DNA of 25,660 nucleotides, from positions 1-25,660 of the forward strand of contig DRBY01000117.1 of the NCBI GenBank assembly GCA_011042755.1, written 5' to 3'. The DNA comes from Thermoproteota archaeon. Lineage in GTDB: Archaea; Thermoproteota; Korarchaeia; Korarchaeales; Korarchaeaceae. The notes beneath the pieces were generated by a model. The model ran no database searches and had not been told where the DNA came from. It saw nothing but the letters and a program-made list of their open reading frames with translations. Below, piece by piece: positions 7,317-14,203 of the stretch. Each line of letters starts with the position of its first letter. Positions within the stretch are counted from its first letter, which is position 1. The position numbers and the translations under genes are program-made.

Positions 7317-8670
7317 GTGAGGGCTCTCCGATGCCGGAGTATACAAACCCAGCCTTTTCAACGATTTCTCTTCTAAACACAAGCCTTCCATCATAGAGCA
7401 GCACGGGACCGTCTTGAGCACAATACTCCCTCAATGATGTTAGACTCAGCTCGTAGAACTCTGGGTGGTCGGTGGCTAGCACCACACAGCAAGCCCCCTT
7501 CGCAGCCTCGTAAGGGTCGTTCGTCATTTCAGCCCCGAAGGACTCCCTGCAGCGTGGGTCGTAAGCCCTAACCTCGACTCCCCCAGAGAGGAGCAGTCTT
7601 ATGAGCTGACCTGCCGGGCTTCCTCTCGCGTCTGAGACACCCCCTTTGTACGCCGTGCCCAGCACTGCTACTACGGCCTGAGACCTACTTCGCTCAGTTG
7701 ATTCTATGAAATCCAATATCTCTCGTGCGGCAAGCTCTGGCATTGATTCATTTATCCCCCTGGCCCTAAGGATGAGTTCTGGGACATATCCTCGTTCCAT
7801 AGACGCGTTTGCTAAGAACAGCGGATCCTTAGTTAGGCAACTTCCCCCCACACCTATCCCTGGCCTAAGTATAGCTACTCTCGGGTGCATATTTGCGATC
7901 TCTATCACTCGCCTCGCGCTAACACCTAATGCGGAGCAGATGCGCGCGATCTCGTTGGCTAACGCTATATTTACGTCTCTGTAGGTATTCTCGACGAGCT
8001 TAACTACCTCAGCGGTCAGAGCGTCTGTTACGGTTATCTTCCCTTCGCTGAATGAAGCGTAGAGTTCCTGGGCCAGCCTGCCGGACTCCTCATCTACCCC
8101 GCCAATGACCCTATGGGCATGAGTGAGTTCTTCTATGAGCTTGCCTGGCATTGCCCTCTCGGGACAGTGCGCTACGAATATTTTGGCCCAGCTCAGCTTG
8201 GCTAATTCTCTAGCCACGAGCCCAGCAGTGGTTCCAGGAGGTACCGTGCTTTCCACCACGACTAAGCAGTCTCTATCTACGGAGGCTTTGACCAGCTCTA
8301 GGGCCGATCTAAGGTACGAGAGATCGGGTTCTCCACCATTAATTCTGGGCGTTGGAACGGCTATTACGTATACATCGGACCCTCTGATCTCAGAAGCGTT
8401 GCTCGTTGGGGAGTACTCACCTGACCTCTTTGCAGCCATTAACAAGTCGTCTAAACCGGTTTCACCAGAAAATGGAGTAAGGCCGGCCTTCAACCTCTGA
8501 ACGAGCTGGCTGTTAATGTCGTAACCAACGACTCGAAAGCCAGCTTTAGCTAAGAGAAGGCTGAGCGGAAAGCCTATGTACCCCTGCCCCAGCACGGCAA
8601 CGCGTGCTTCTCTCTTATTGATCACTTTCAGCAGTCTAGCGAAGGAAGACGCAGTCCTTGAGTCGGTCAT
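7264..8670 (-). CDS. Nucleotide-sugar dehydrogenase (UDP-ManNAc/UDP-glucose dehydrogenase family)
   Basis: 468 residues. The enzyme oxidises the C6 hydroxyl of a UDP-sugar to a carboxylate in two NAD-dependent steps, supplying uronic acids for surface glycans or N-glycosylation. Visible: Rossmann motif VAVLGQGYIG (G28, G30, G33) with D51 for NAD; PTPRINGGEPDLSY near 106-119; ESTVPPGTT at 140-148; AHCPERAMPGKLIEEL at 167-182, closer to the UDP-N-acetylmannosamine (WecC) branch than to UDP-glucose dehydrogenases; K224 and N228; and catalytic Cys278 in GVGGSCLTKDP. The N-terminus carries about 20 extra residues. A likely TATA (GTTATTAC on the minus strand, 8699-8706) lies about 32 bp before the ATG. 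No other sugar-pathway gene is adjacent. Substrate not certain. Confidence 0.9.
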   Translation of the reverse strand: MTDSRTASSFARLLKVINKREARVAVLGQGYIGFPLSLLLAKAGFRVVGYDINSQLVQRLKAGLTPFSGETGLDDLLMAAKRSGEYSPTSNASEIRGSDVYVIAVPTPRINGGEPDLSYLRSALELVKASVDRDCLVVVESTVPPGTTAGLVARELAKLSWAKIFVAHCPERAMPGKLIEELTHAHRVIGGVDEESGRLAQELYASFSEGKITVTDALTAEVVKLVENTYRDVNIALANEIARICSALGVSARRVIEIANMHPRVAILRPGIGVGGSCLTKDPLFLANASMERGYVPELILRARGINESMPELAAREILDFIESTERSRSQAVVAVLGTAYKGGVSDARGSPAGQLIRLLLSGGVEVRAYDPRCRESFGAEMTNDPYEAAKGACCVVLATDHPEFYELSLTSLREYCAQDGPVLLYDGRLVFRREIVEKAGFVYSGIGEPSLRPSALIGARVGTRQRA

Positions 8671-8698
8671 CGTCGACGATGCTAGCTGCCTGCCGCGA

Positions 8699-8706
8699 GT
8701 AATAAC
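8699..8706 (-). promoter_or_regulatory. Possible TATA box of the nucleotide-sugar dehydrogenase gene
   Basis: GTTATTAC on the minus strand, centred about 32 bp upstream of the ATG at 8670, in the 94-bp gap after the eS17 gene. A T-rich run CCTTTTCT (minus strand, 8725-8732) just before it may end the trpS-eS17 transcript. Weak match. Confidence 0.35.
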
Positions 8707-8764
8707 TGTGCTATGCGAAACGGTAGAAAAGGAAGCAATCGTGGCAGATAGGGAGCCCAGTACA

Positions 8765-8968
8765 TCAGACTAGCGTTCCCTGAAGCTCTCTGACCTTAAG
8801 CCTCGTGATGTAGCCTGCAATCCTGTTCCTGTAGACCTTCGACCTAACTATCGCGATCCTCTGCAGCATCCTCTTGTTGTGCTCGAAATCAGTGGTCCAC
8901 AGCTCTGGATACTCCTTAACTAACTTGTAGGCTATCCTCTTTATTGCTCTCTCTCTTACGGTTCCCAT
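8765..8968 (-). CDS. rps17e: 30S ribosomal protein eS17 (S17e)
   Basis: 67 residues, typical of archaeal eS17. This small-subunit protein is shared with eukaryotes and absent from bacteria. The family signature is clear: MGTVRERAIKRIAYKLV, then TTDFEHNKRML and the very conserved RSKVYRNRIAGYITRL. ATG start lies 6 bp after the TrpRS stop, with GTGAGG as ribosome-binding site, so it is co-transcribed with trpS. Confidence 0.95.
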   Translation of the reverse strand: MGTVRERAIKRIAYKLVKEYPELWTTDFEHNKRMLQRIAIVRSKVYRNRIAGYITRLKVRELQGTLV

Positions 8969-8974
8969 AATTCC

Positions 8975-10132
8975 TCACGCTCCGCCACTGCTCGCGGTAT
9001 ATAAAGGTTGGCGGTTCCAAGCCCTCTCTACGATCTGTCTGGCGGTTGGAAGAACCTCTATCCTCCTCCTCTCGTGCTCCTTCATCTCCTCTATGAGATC
9101 TTCAAGGATTTGCATCTTGCACTCTCCGCAGAGCCTCTCGCCGGCGACGCACTCCCTGTAGATCTTCTCCAGCTCCTCGTCTTTATCTGCATACAGGTGG
9201 AACTTGGCTATCTCGTACACAACGCACTTCCATGGCTCTCCACCAAGCTCTCTCTGGAGTTGAGCGGTCTCTCGACCACCGGTGAAGGCATTTAGGATCT
9301 TCTTCCTGACGAGGCTCTCGTCGTCTCTTAGGCTTATGTAGCTCATCGGATCCCTCTTCGACATCTTCTTGTCGCCGAGCAGGCTCCTTATTATCAGGTG
9401 GTACGTGGATGCGGGCTCTACGAATCCCCACTTAGGCTTCAACTTACTTGCAACATCTCTCGTGAGCCTCAGGTGAGGGTCTTGGTCTATTCCCACGGGG
9501 ACTAGGGTTGGCTTGGGTCCACCAAGGTCTGGGTGCTGGGGAAGTAGAATGTCGCCTATCTGGACTAAGGCCGAGAGGTATAGGCCCATGTGCCTCTCGC
9601 CGTAGACGGCCCTCATCGTTGCCAGCGTTATGCCTCTGGCGGCCAGCGCCGCCAGCTCGTGAACCCTAATCTCCTTGCTCTGGAAGTAGATGTAAGCCCT
9701 CTCTAGGTCTAATCCAGCAGCGAGGAGATCCGATACGTTGCTAATCGCGATCTTCTTGCTTTCCTCAAAGCTGATTCCATTGTCCTCCCATGCCTCTATG
9801 TCTGCTATTGAGAATACCGCTATGGCCTGTGGAGACTTTCTCTGGAAGTACACGAACTCCTTCACTGTCTGGAAAGTTCCCATGTGATAATCGCCCGTCG
9901 GCTTTATCCCCGTGAGAACTGCGTACTCTCTCCCCGACCTTATGGCATCGATAATGACGTCAAGATCTCTGTGGGCAAATATGATCCGTCTGCGAAAGAA
10001 GGGAGCATCCTGGAAGAACTCTACCTGCTCTTTGGTTGGTCCAGATAGCCCAAACTGCTCCATAACACGCCTGTAGTCCTTTACGATATCGCTAGACCAG
10101 GGATCCAGCCGATTTCCTTCCAGTCGTACCAC
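8975..10132 (-). CDS. trpS: Tryptophanyl-tRNA synthetase
   Basis: Class I synthetase that charges tRNA-Trp, of the archaeal/eukaryotic kind. Numbered from the longer ATG form (start 10183, 402 aa), the HIGH-type motif is GDYHMGT (97-103), followed by the FSIADIEAWEDN block and KMSKR at 273-277. The longer reading adds 17 N-terminal residues with no family look. I chose the GTG at 10132 (385 aa) because a palindromic TATA, GTTTAAAAC (10157-10165), sits about 29 bp upstream of it, as expected for a leaderless gene, and would otherwise lie inside the coding sequence. The conserved part begins soon after with RLDPWSSDIVKDY. The eS17 gene follows 6 bp downstream. Function is firm; the start is perhaps 60:40 in favour of the GTG. 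Confidence 0.94.
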   Translation of the reverse strand: MVRLEGNRLDPWSSDIVKDYRRVMEQFGLSGPTKEQVEFFQDAPFFRRRIIFAHRDLDVIIDAIRSGREYAVLTGIKPTGDYHMGTFQTVKEFVYFQRKSPQAIAVFSIADIEAWEDNGISFEESKKIAISNVSDLLAAGLDLERAYIYFQSKEIRVHELAALAARGITLATMRAVYGERHMGLYLSALVQIGDILLPQHPDLGGPKPTLVPVGIDQDPHLRLTRDVASKLKPKWGFVEPASTYHLIIRSLLGDKKMSKRDPMSYISLRDDESLVRKKILNAFTGGRETAQLQRELGGEPWKCVVYEIAKFHLYADKDEELEKIYRECVAGERLCGECKMQILEDLIEEMKEHERRRIEVLPTARQIVERAWNRQPLYTASSGGA

Positions 10133-10156
10133 CCTTCTCGGCCACACACTTGGCGA

Positions 10157-10165
10157 GTTTAAAAC
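10157..10165. promoter_or_regulatory. Palindromic TATA box between trpS and the prenyl synthase gene
   Basis: GTTTAAAAC, centred at 10161, lies about 29 bp from the GTG at 10132 (minus) and about 41 bp from the ATG at 10202 (plus). The plus-strand gene would have a leader of about 15 nt, the minus-strand gene none. It is the only strong TATA match between the two divergent genes. Confidence 0.55.
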
Positions 10166-10201
10166 TGGTTTTGTTAGACCCATTGCGAGACGGTGTAGCT
10201 A

Positions 10202-11275
10202 ATGAGCGGGGCGCTAGGGAAGTTTATCGAAATCCATCGCCCGCCAATTGAGGAGGAGATCGCGAGATTCTTGGAGGACGTAATCGAGGAAGCCCCCAGC
10301 GCCAGGGTTCGCGAGTACTACGAGAATCTGAGGGAGTACCTGCTGAGGGGTGGGAAGAGGCTAAGACCTATCTCCATGATAGCTACCTACGAGGGATTCG
10401 GCGGGCAGGTCGACGCCAAGATCTACAGGGCTTCGATATCAGTGGAATTACTCCACGCGTCGTCGCTCATTCACGATGACATCATGGATGAGAGTCCAAC
10501 TAGGAGGGGAGGGCCGGCATTTCATGTTCTAGGCGAGGAGTGGTTCTCCCACCTAGACGTGAGCAGGGTGCCTCACAACGTTGGCATTTCCGTGGGCATC
10601 CTCGGCGGCGATAGTCTGCTCGGTCTCGGCTTGGAGGCCTTGTACTCTGCTGGATTTGCGTCAGATCGCGCCGATCTAGCGGCCGCGGAGTACGTCAAGG
10701 CCTACAGAAGGCTCATAGAAGGCCAGTTGATGGACATTTACCTGAGCTGCAAGGAGGAGCTGCCGACCGAGGATGAGGTCCTACAGATGCTCTCGCTAAA
10801 GACGGGGGCGCTATTTGCAGCCTCCCTAAAAATGGGTGCAATGCTTGCCGAAGCACCAGCAAGCGCCGTGGCCGCTCTAGAGAGCTATGGCCTGAAGGTA
10901 GGCGTGGCCTTCCAGATAAGAGACGACATACTCGGGCTATTTGGAGACCCAAAGATCACAGGAAAGCCGGCAGACTCCGACGTTAAAGAGGGTAAGCGCA
11001 CCCTCCTGATCATCAAGGCCTTAGGCACGTGCTCAGGGGAGGCTAGGAGGAAGGCCCTATCTATACTCGGGAACCCCAACGCCTCTGACGAGGATGTCGA
11101 GTTCGTCAGAGAACTCGTGAGAGACACAGGTTCCCTAGACTACGCGGAGAGCAAAGCAATAGAGCTAATAAATGACGCCAAGAGAGCGCTAAAGGAGCTG
11201 GAGGGTATTGCTAGGAGCGAGCTCATAGAGCTACTCGACGAGCTGGCGGAGGCTTTGGTCTTCAGGAATCGTTAA
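10202..11275 (+). CDS. Polyprenyl diphosphate synthase (GGPP synthase family, possibly longer-chain)
   Basis: 357 residues, all-helical trans-prenyltransferase that condenses isopentenyl diphosphate onto allylic diphosphates. In archaea this feeds ether-lipid or quinone synthesis. Motifs: GGKRLRP at 50-56, first aspartate-rich motif HDDIMDE at 91-97 (D92, D93, D96), LIEGQLMDI at 171-179, KTGALFAAS at 200-208, and second motif IRDDILGLFGD at 239-249. The residue five positions before the first motif, which limits chain length in short-chain enzymes and is usually Phe or Tyr in GGPP synthases, is Ser87 here, with Ser88 and Ala86 beside it. That suggests a product longer than C20, but this is inference. 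ATG start at 10202. The TAA stop lies inside a possible TATA box for the downstream RNA. Confidence 0.9.
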   Translation: MSGALGKFIEIHRPPIEEEIARFLEDVIEEAPSARVREYYENLREYLLRGGKRLRPISMIATYEGFGGQVDAKIYRASISVELLHASSLIHDDIMDESPTRRGGPAFHVLGEEWFSHLDVSRVPHNVGISVGILGGDSLLGLGLEALYSAGFASDRADLAAAEYVKAYRRLIEGQLMDIYLSCKEELPTEDEVLQMLSLKTGALFAASLKMGAMLAEAPASAVAALESYGLKVGVAFQIRDDILGLFGDPKITGKPADSDVKEGKRTLLIIKALGTCSGEARRKALSILGNPNASDEDVEFVRELVRDTGSLDYAESKAIELINDAKRALKELEGIARSELIELLDELAEALVFRNR

Positions 11276-11278
11276 ATC
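11271..11278 (+). promoter_or_regulatory. Possible TATA box for the RNA upstream of dnaG
   Basis: GTTAAATC contains the stop codon of the prenyl synthase gene and is centred about 26 bp before the first base (11301) of a 9-bp closing stem, as expected if that base is the transcript start. A second AT-rich element, TGATTTTATT at 11291-11300, could serve instead with a start near 11322. Confidence 0.4.
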
Positions 11279-11300
11279 TGGGGTTTACCGTGATTTTATT

Positions 11301-11380
11301 GCGCCTGCCACTGCATGACCCCGGGCGAGGGAGGACGGCGTGGGCCGACCTTTGAGCCCGCGGGATTAGTTGGCAGGCGC
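11301..11380 (+). ncRNA. Structured RNA with a canonical K-turn (H/ACA-like guide RNA candidate)
   Basis: An 80-nt hairpin can be folded by hand. A 9-bp closing stem (GCGCCTGCC 11301-11309 with GGCAGGCGC 11372-11380) is followed by an asymmetric internal loop (9 nt left, 310-318; 7 nt right, 365-371). Next is an 8-bp upper stem (CCCCGGGC 319-326 with 356-364, one bulged C at 361), and then a textbook K-turn: GA at 327-328 opposite UUU bulge 351-353 and GA 354-355, with GG/CC beyond. It is capped by a CGGC/GCCG stem with a GUGG loop. Lower stem, pocket, upper stem and K-turn is the plan of archaeal H/ACA pseudouridine guides bound by L7Ae. The weak point is the 3' side: the expected ACA box 16 nt below the pocket reads TCAACC. 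RNA structure is confident; the H/ACA label is tentative. Confidence 0.55.
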
Positions 11381-11421
11381 TCAACCTCACGACGATGTTG
11401 AGTTGTTTGAATCGATTTGTT

Positions 11422-11466
11422 TCTCGAGGTAAGTCAGGCTGCGCGTTAGCGGGCTTACCTCAGAGG
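11422..11466 (+). other. Long hairpin immediately upstream of dnaG
   Basis: GAGGTAAG (11426-11433) pairs perfectly with CTTACCTC (11454-11461). The stem extends by TCTC (11422-11425) with GAGG (11463-11466) past one bulged A, giving about 12 bp, with a short inner CGC/GCG stem and GUUA loop. It ends 6-11 nt before the dnaG start region (GAGGTGATG, 11472-11480). It could fold in the dnaG leader and affect translation, or stabilise the 3' end of the upstream RNA. No role is shown. Confidence 0.5.
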
Positions 11467-11474
11467 GTTTAGAG

Positions 11475-12752
11475 GTGATGTTAAGCTTGAGGAATTCGCC
11501 AGGTTGGGAGGCTAAGTCTCACAACAGGAATAGGGATGCTGAGCACCACCCGAAGTACCTGATTCACTTGGATATAGTTGTCAACGGCCATGTAGATGAC
11601 AGCGACGTCATAGGGGCCCTCTTTGGACAGCTAGAGGGGTTGATAGGACCGGAACTGGAACTGAGAGAACTTCAGAGAACTGGAAAGATAGGGAGAATTC
11701 AAGTGCACCTCAGGAACGAGGGAGGAAAGACCAGGGGACTTATTCAGGTAGGCTGCAGCCTCGACAAGGCTCGGACTGCCATCATAGCCGCCGCCATGGA
11801 GAGCGTCGATAGGGTCGGCCCCTACACGGCGAAGGTAAAGCTTCGAAAGATAACCGACCAGAGAGAAGAGAAGAGGAGGTTTATAGCCAAGAGAGCGGTC
11901 GAGATCTTGAGAGAATGGCGAAGCCAGGCGGCCGAGTCCTCTAGGGACTTGCTGGATAAGATCCTGAGGGAAGCGTCTCGGGAGGAGGTGATCCTCTACG
12001 GCCCAGAGAAGCTGCCGGCTGGCCCCGGAGTCGACGAGTCAGAAGAACTCATCGTGGTCGAGGGGAGGGCCGACGTTGTAAACATGCTTCGATACGGGTG
12101 GACAAACGTCATCTCAGTTGGAGGCGCCGTAGAGAGGGTGCCTGACACAGTCATAAAACTGATATCGCAGAAGGAAGCCATTGCATTCGTCGACGGTGAC
12201 AGAGGCGGAGAGATGGTCCTAAGGGCCCTGCTAGAACAAACCGATGTCGACTACGTGGCCAGGGCGCCTCCCGGGAAGGGAGTGCAGGATCTAACCGCGA
12301 AGGAGATAAGGAAAGCTCTCGAATCTGCTGTTTCAGCAGAAGAAGAGAGGCAGAGGATGGGTATAAAGAAGGTCGCGGTGGGAGCGCGGCAAGCAGTTCC
12401 TGCCCTCGGTGAGACGCTTGAGTCAGCAGTGACTCGTCATGCGAGATCAGAGGTTCAGGGGTGGGAGCAGAGGATCCCTGCTAATCTCCGCGAGTGGCTC
12501 AAGGAAGCCATATCCTCTGGAAAGGCCATCCTATTGTCTGAGGACCTCACCAAAGTCAAAGAAGTGAGGGTGCCCGATCTGTATGACGAATTGAGTTCCA
12601 CGCAGGGGGCCAAGTACCTGGTTTACGACGGTAACGTTACGCAGAGAATAGTAGACAAGGCTCACCTCGCGGGGATCAAGGTCATCGTTGGCAGGCGGAC
12701 TTACGACCTGAGCAGGATACCGGTAGGCGTCAAGGTATTCACGCTAGAGTAA
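11475..12752 (+). CDS. dnaG: Archaeal DnaG primase-like protein (exosome-associated)
   Basis: 425 residues. Archaeal DnaG has a bacterial-primase TOPRIM core and is known as a stable subunit of the archaeal exosome, with primase activity reported in Sulfolobus. The N-terminal domain starts at residue 27 (KYLIHLDIVVNGHVDDSDVI), then GALFGQLEGLIG at 47-58 and LRELQRTGKIGRIQV. The TOPRIM domain has the catalytic Glu196 in VVEGRAD and Asp240/Asp242 in FVDGDRGG, with APPGKGVQDLTAKEI afterwards. The first 26 residues (hydrophilic, His/Asn-rich) are extra compared with the family, which normally starts near KYLIH. GTG 11475 and ATG 11478 compete; GAGGTG is the ribosome-binding site, favouring the ATG. 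The Pelota gene follows after 18-27 bp. Confidence 0.95.
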   Translation: MMLSLRNSPGWEAKSHNRNRDAEHHPKYLIHLDIVVNGHVDDSDVIGALFGQLEGLIGPELELRELQRTGKIGRIQVHLRNEGGKTRGLIQVGCSLDKARTAIIAAAMESVDRVGPYTAKVKLRKITDQREEKRRFIAKRAVEILREWRSQAAESSRDLLDKILREASREEVILYGPEKLPAGPGVDESEELIVVEGRADVVNMLRYGWTNVISVGGAVERVPDTVIKLISQKEAIAFVDGDRGGEMVLRALLEQTDVDYVARAPPGKGVQDLTAKEIRKALESAVSAEEERQRMGIKKVAVGARQAVPALGETLESAVTRHARSEVQGWEQRIPANLREWLKEAISSGKAILLSEDLTKVKEVRVPDLYDELSSTQGAKYLVYDGNVTQRIVDKAHLAGIKVIVGRRTYDLSRIPVGVKVFTLE

Positions 12753-12779
12753 TTTTACTGAGGAACAACTGTGGTGGCT

Positions 12780-13865
12780 ATGCGCATTATAAAAAAAGAT
12801 TTGAAAAAGGGAATTCTGGCTGTAAAGTTAGATGGGCCTGAAGACCTCTACTGGCTCTCTTTTGCGATTAAGCCGGGAGATCTGGTCACTGCAAGAACTA
12901 CTCGTCGATTTAAGCCAGAGGGCCAGCAGAGGCCAGACAGCGGAGAGCGCGTTCCTGTGACATTGACGCTGGAAGTCGAGAAGGTGGAGGTAGACTCAAC
13001 CGGCGGGTCGATGAGGATCTTAGGAGTGGTTCGCCGGGCGCCCGAATGGCTCGGCATTCAGGGCAAGCACCACTCCATAGAGGTCGCTCCAGGTTCTCAG
13101 CTAACCATCTCCAAAGAACATTGGGACGATGTGGCACTCGAGGTCATAGAGAGAGCAGAGCAGTCAACTCTGTCGCCAAAGGTTCTTGTGATAGCACTCG
13201 ATGACAGAGAAGCTACCATCGCCACCATAAGCAGATTCAAAGTAACGCCAGAAGTATCTTTGAGAGCGTCTAGGAGGGCTGACGCGCGATCAAGACGCGC
13301 GGATAGCATCATAAGCAAGGAGTTCTTCAGTGAGCTCTCAGAGATAATCAACAGGCTAGTTGAGAGACACTCCCCTGAGGCTGTCGTCGTCGCCGGGCCA
13401 GGATTCTTCAAGGAAGAGTTCGCTAAACACCTTACTGAACACTTCCCAGAGATTGCGTCGAAGATCAGGGTGGTTGACGCATCCTCCGCCACCCTTAGCG
13501 GTGTGTACGAAGTGTTAAAGCGGGGTGAGGTTGATAGAGTTGCCAGAGAACTCTCTGTATCAACCGACGCAAAATTGATCGAAAAGTTCCTAGCAGACCT
13601 ATCTAAGGGGTCACGGCTCGTAGCATACGGGGCGGACCACGTGAGAACTGCACTATCCTACGGGGCCGTGGAGACCATCCTCATCTCAAGTCACATGGTA
13701 TTCGATCAGCGCAAGAGGGATCTCTCTAAGGAGCTTCTGGAGCTGTGCAAGAAGACTAGGGCAGAATTCCGCATTGTCGACTCTGAGACTGAGCCAGGGC
13801 AGGTTCTCGATTCGCTAGGAGGAGTTGTGGCATTCTTGAGATTCCCAGTAGAGGAGCAGTCATGA
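12780..13865 (+). CDS. pelA: aPelota, mRNA surveillance / ribosome rescue factor
   Basis: About 361 residues, the usual aPelota length. Pelota occupies the A site of stalled ribosomes and, with aEF1-alpha and ABCE1 in archaea, splits them. It resembles release factor aRF1 but lacks GGQ. The order seen is: N-terminal Sm-like domain (IIKKDLKKGILAVKL, then RRAPEWLGIQGKHHSIEV), central domain (VVVAGPGFFKEEFAKHL, VDASSATLSGVYEVLKRG), and C-terminal L7Ae-like domain (LVAYGADHVRTALSYGAVETILISS). ATG at 12780 is chosen because MRIIKKDLKKG matches the family start; GTGs at 12771 and 12774 are in frame behind GAGG. It lies downstream of dnaG and probably in its operon, and overlaps the convergent small membrane gene by 6 nt. 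Confidence 0.94.
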   Translation: MRIIKKDLKKGILAVKLDGPEDLYWLSFAIKPGDLVTARTTRRFKPEGQQRPDSGERVPVTLTLEVEKVEVDSTGGSMRILGVVRRAPEWLGIQGKHHSIEVAPGSQLTISKEHWDDVALEVIERAEQSTLSPKVLVIALDDREATIATISRFKVTPEVSLRASRRADARSRRADSIISKEFFSELSEIINRLVERHSPEAVVVAGPGFFKEEFAKHLTEHFPEIASKIRVVDASSATLSGVYEVLKRGEVDRVARELSVSTDAKLIEKFLADLSKGSRLVAYGADHVRTALSYGAVETILISSHMVFDQRKRDLSKELLELCKKTRAEFRIVDSETEPGQVLDSLGGVVAFLRFPVEEQS

Positions 13866-14162
13866 CAGCAGTTCTAGGATGAAGTAGAGGATTACTCCAG
13901 ATGTGATTAGCTTTCTACCCTTGTAGGAGAAGATATCTGAGGCCCAGAGCACCACACCGACCGCTATGAGGGTTCCTGAGAGTATTCTTCCTATGTCTAA
14001 CGCTACCTCCTTTATGAATTCCAAAATATCGACTAGCTCGTCAACAATCTTCTGAAAAACTCCATCCTCACGGCTGATAGGGTTCCCGCTGACAGGAATA
14101 CACGAAGCGGCCACAATAAGCCACATCAGGCAAGCAACAACGATGGCTCTTAGCAAACTCAT
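13860..14162 (-). CDS. Small membrane protein, TrbC/VirB2 or CedA1 pilin-like topology
   Basis: 100 residues; I do not recognise the sequence directly. Numbering from the TTG at 14165: a signal peptide-like stretch LLRAIVVACLMWLIVAAS ending in PVSG at about residue 27; an amphipathic acidic helix (35-55); a first membrane helix (about 57-78, GRILSGTLIAVGVVLWASDIF); a short positive loop YKGRK; and a second membrane helix to the end (LITSGVILYFILELL). Signal peptide, about 70-residue mature chain, two helices and a small basic turn are the plan of TrbC/VirB2 conjugative pilins and of archaeal DNA-import pilins CedA1/TedC. No secretion ATPase or CedA/CedB gene is in view. ATG 14162 preferred over TTG 14165. 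It follows the nucleotidyltransferase gene by 41 bp. Confidence 0.6.
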   Translation of the reverse strand: MSLLRAIVVACLMWLIVAASCIPVSGNPISREDGVFQKIVDELVDILEFIKEVALDIGRILSGTLIAVGVVLWASDIFSYKGRKLITSGVILYFILELLS

Positions 14163-14203
14163 CAATCATTCTCTTCTGACGCATTAGATGAGGCTAGCAG
14201 ATG

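Noticed and set aside
11301..11380. tRNA gene in the spacer before dnaG
   Set aside because: The closing stem is 9 bp, there is no T-arm GTTCGAATC-type sequence and no anticodon arm; a K-turn hairpin explains the bases better.
11426..11461. GAGGTAAGTCAGGCT resembles conserved region I of RNase P RNA
   Set aside because: The resemblance is short, the segment is explained by a simple hairpin, no other conserved RNase P RNA regions are present, and the rest would have to lie inside dnaG.
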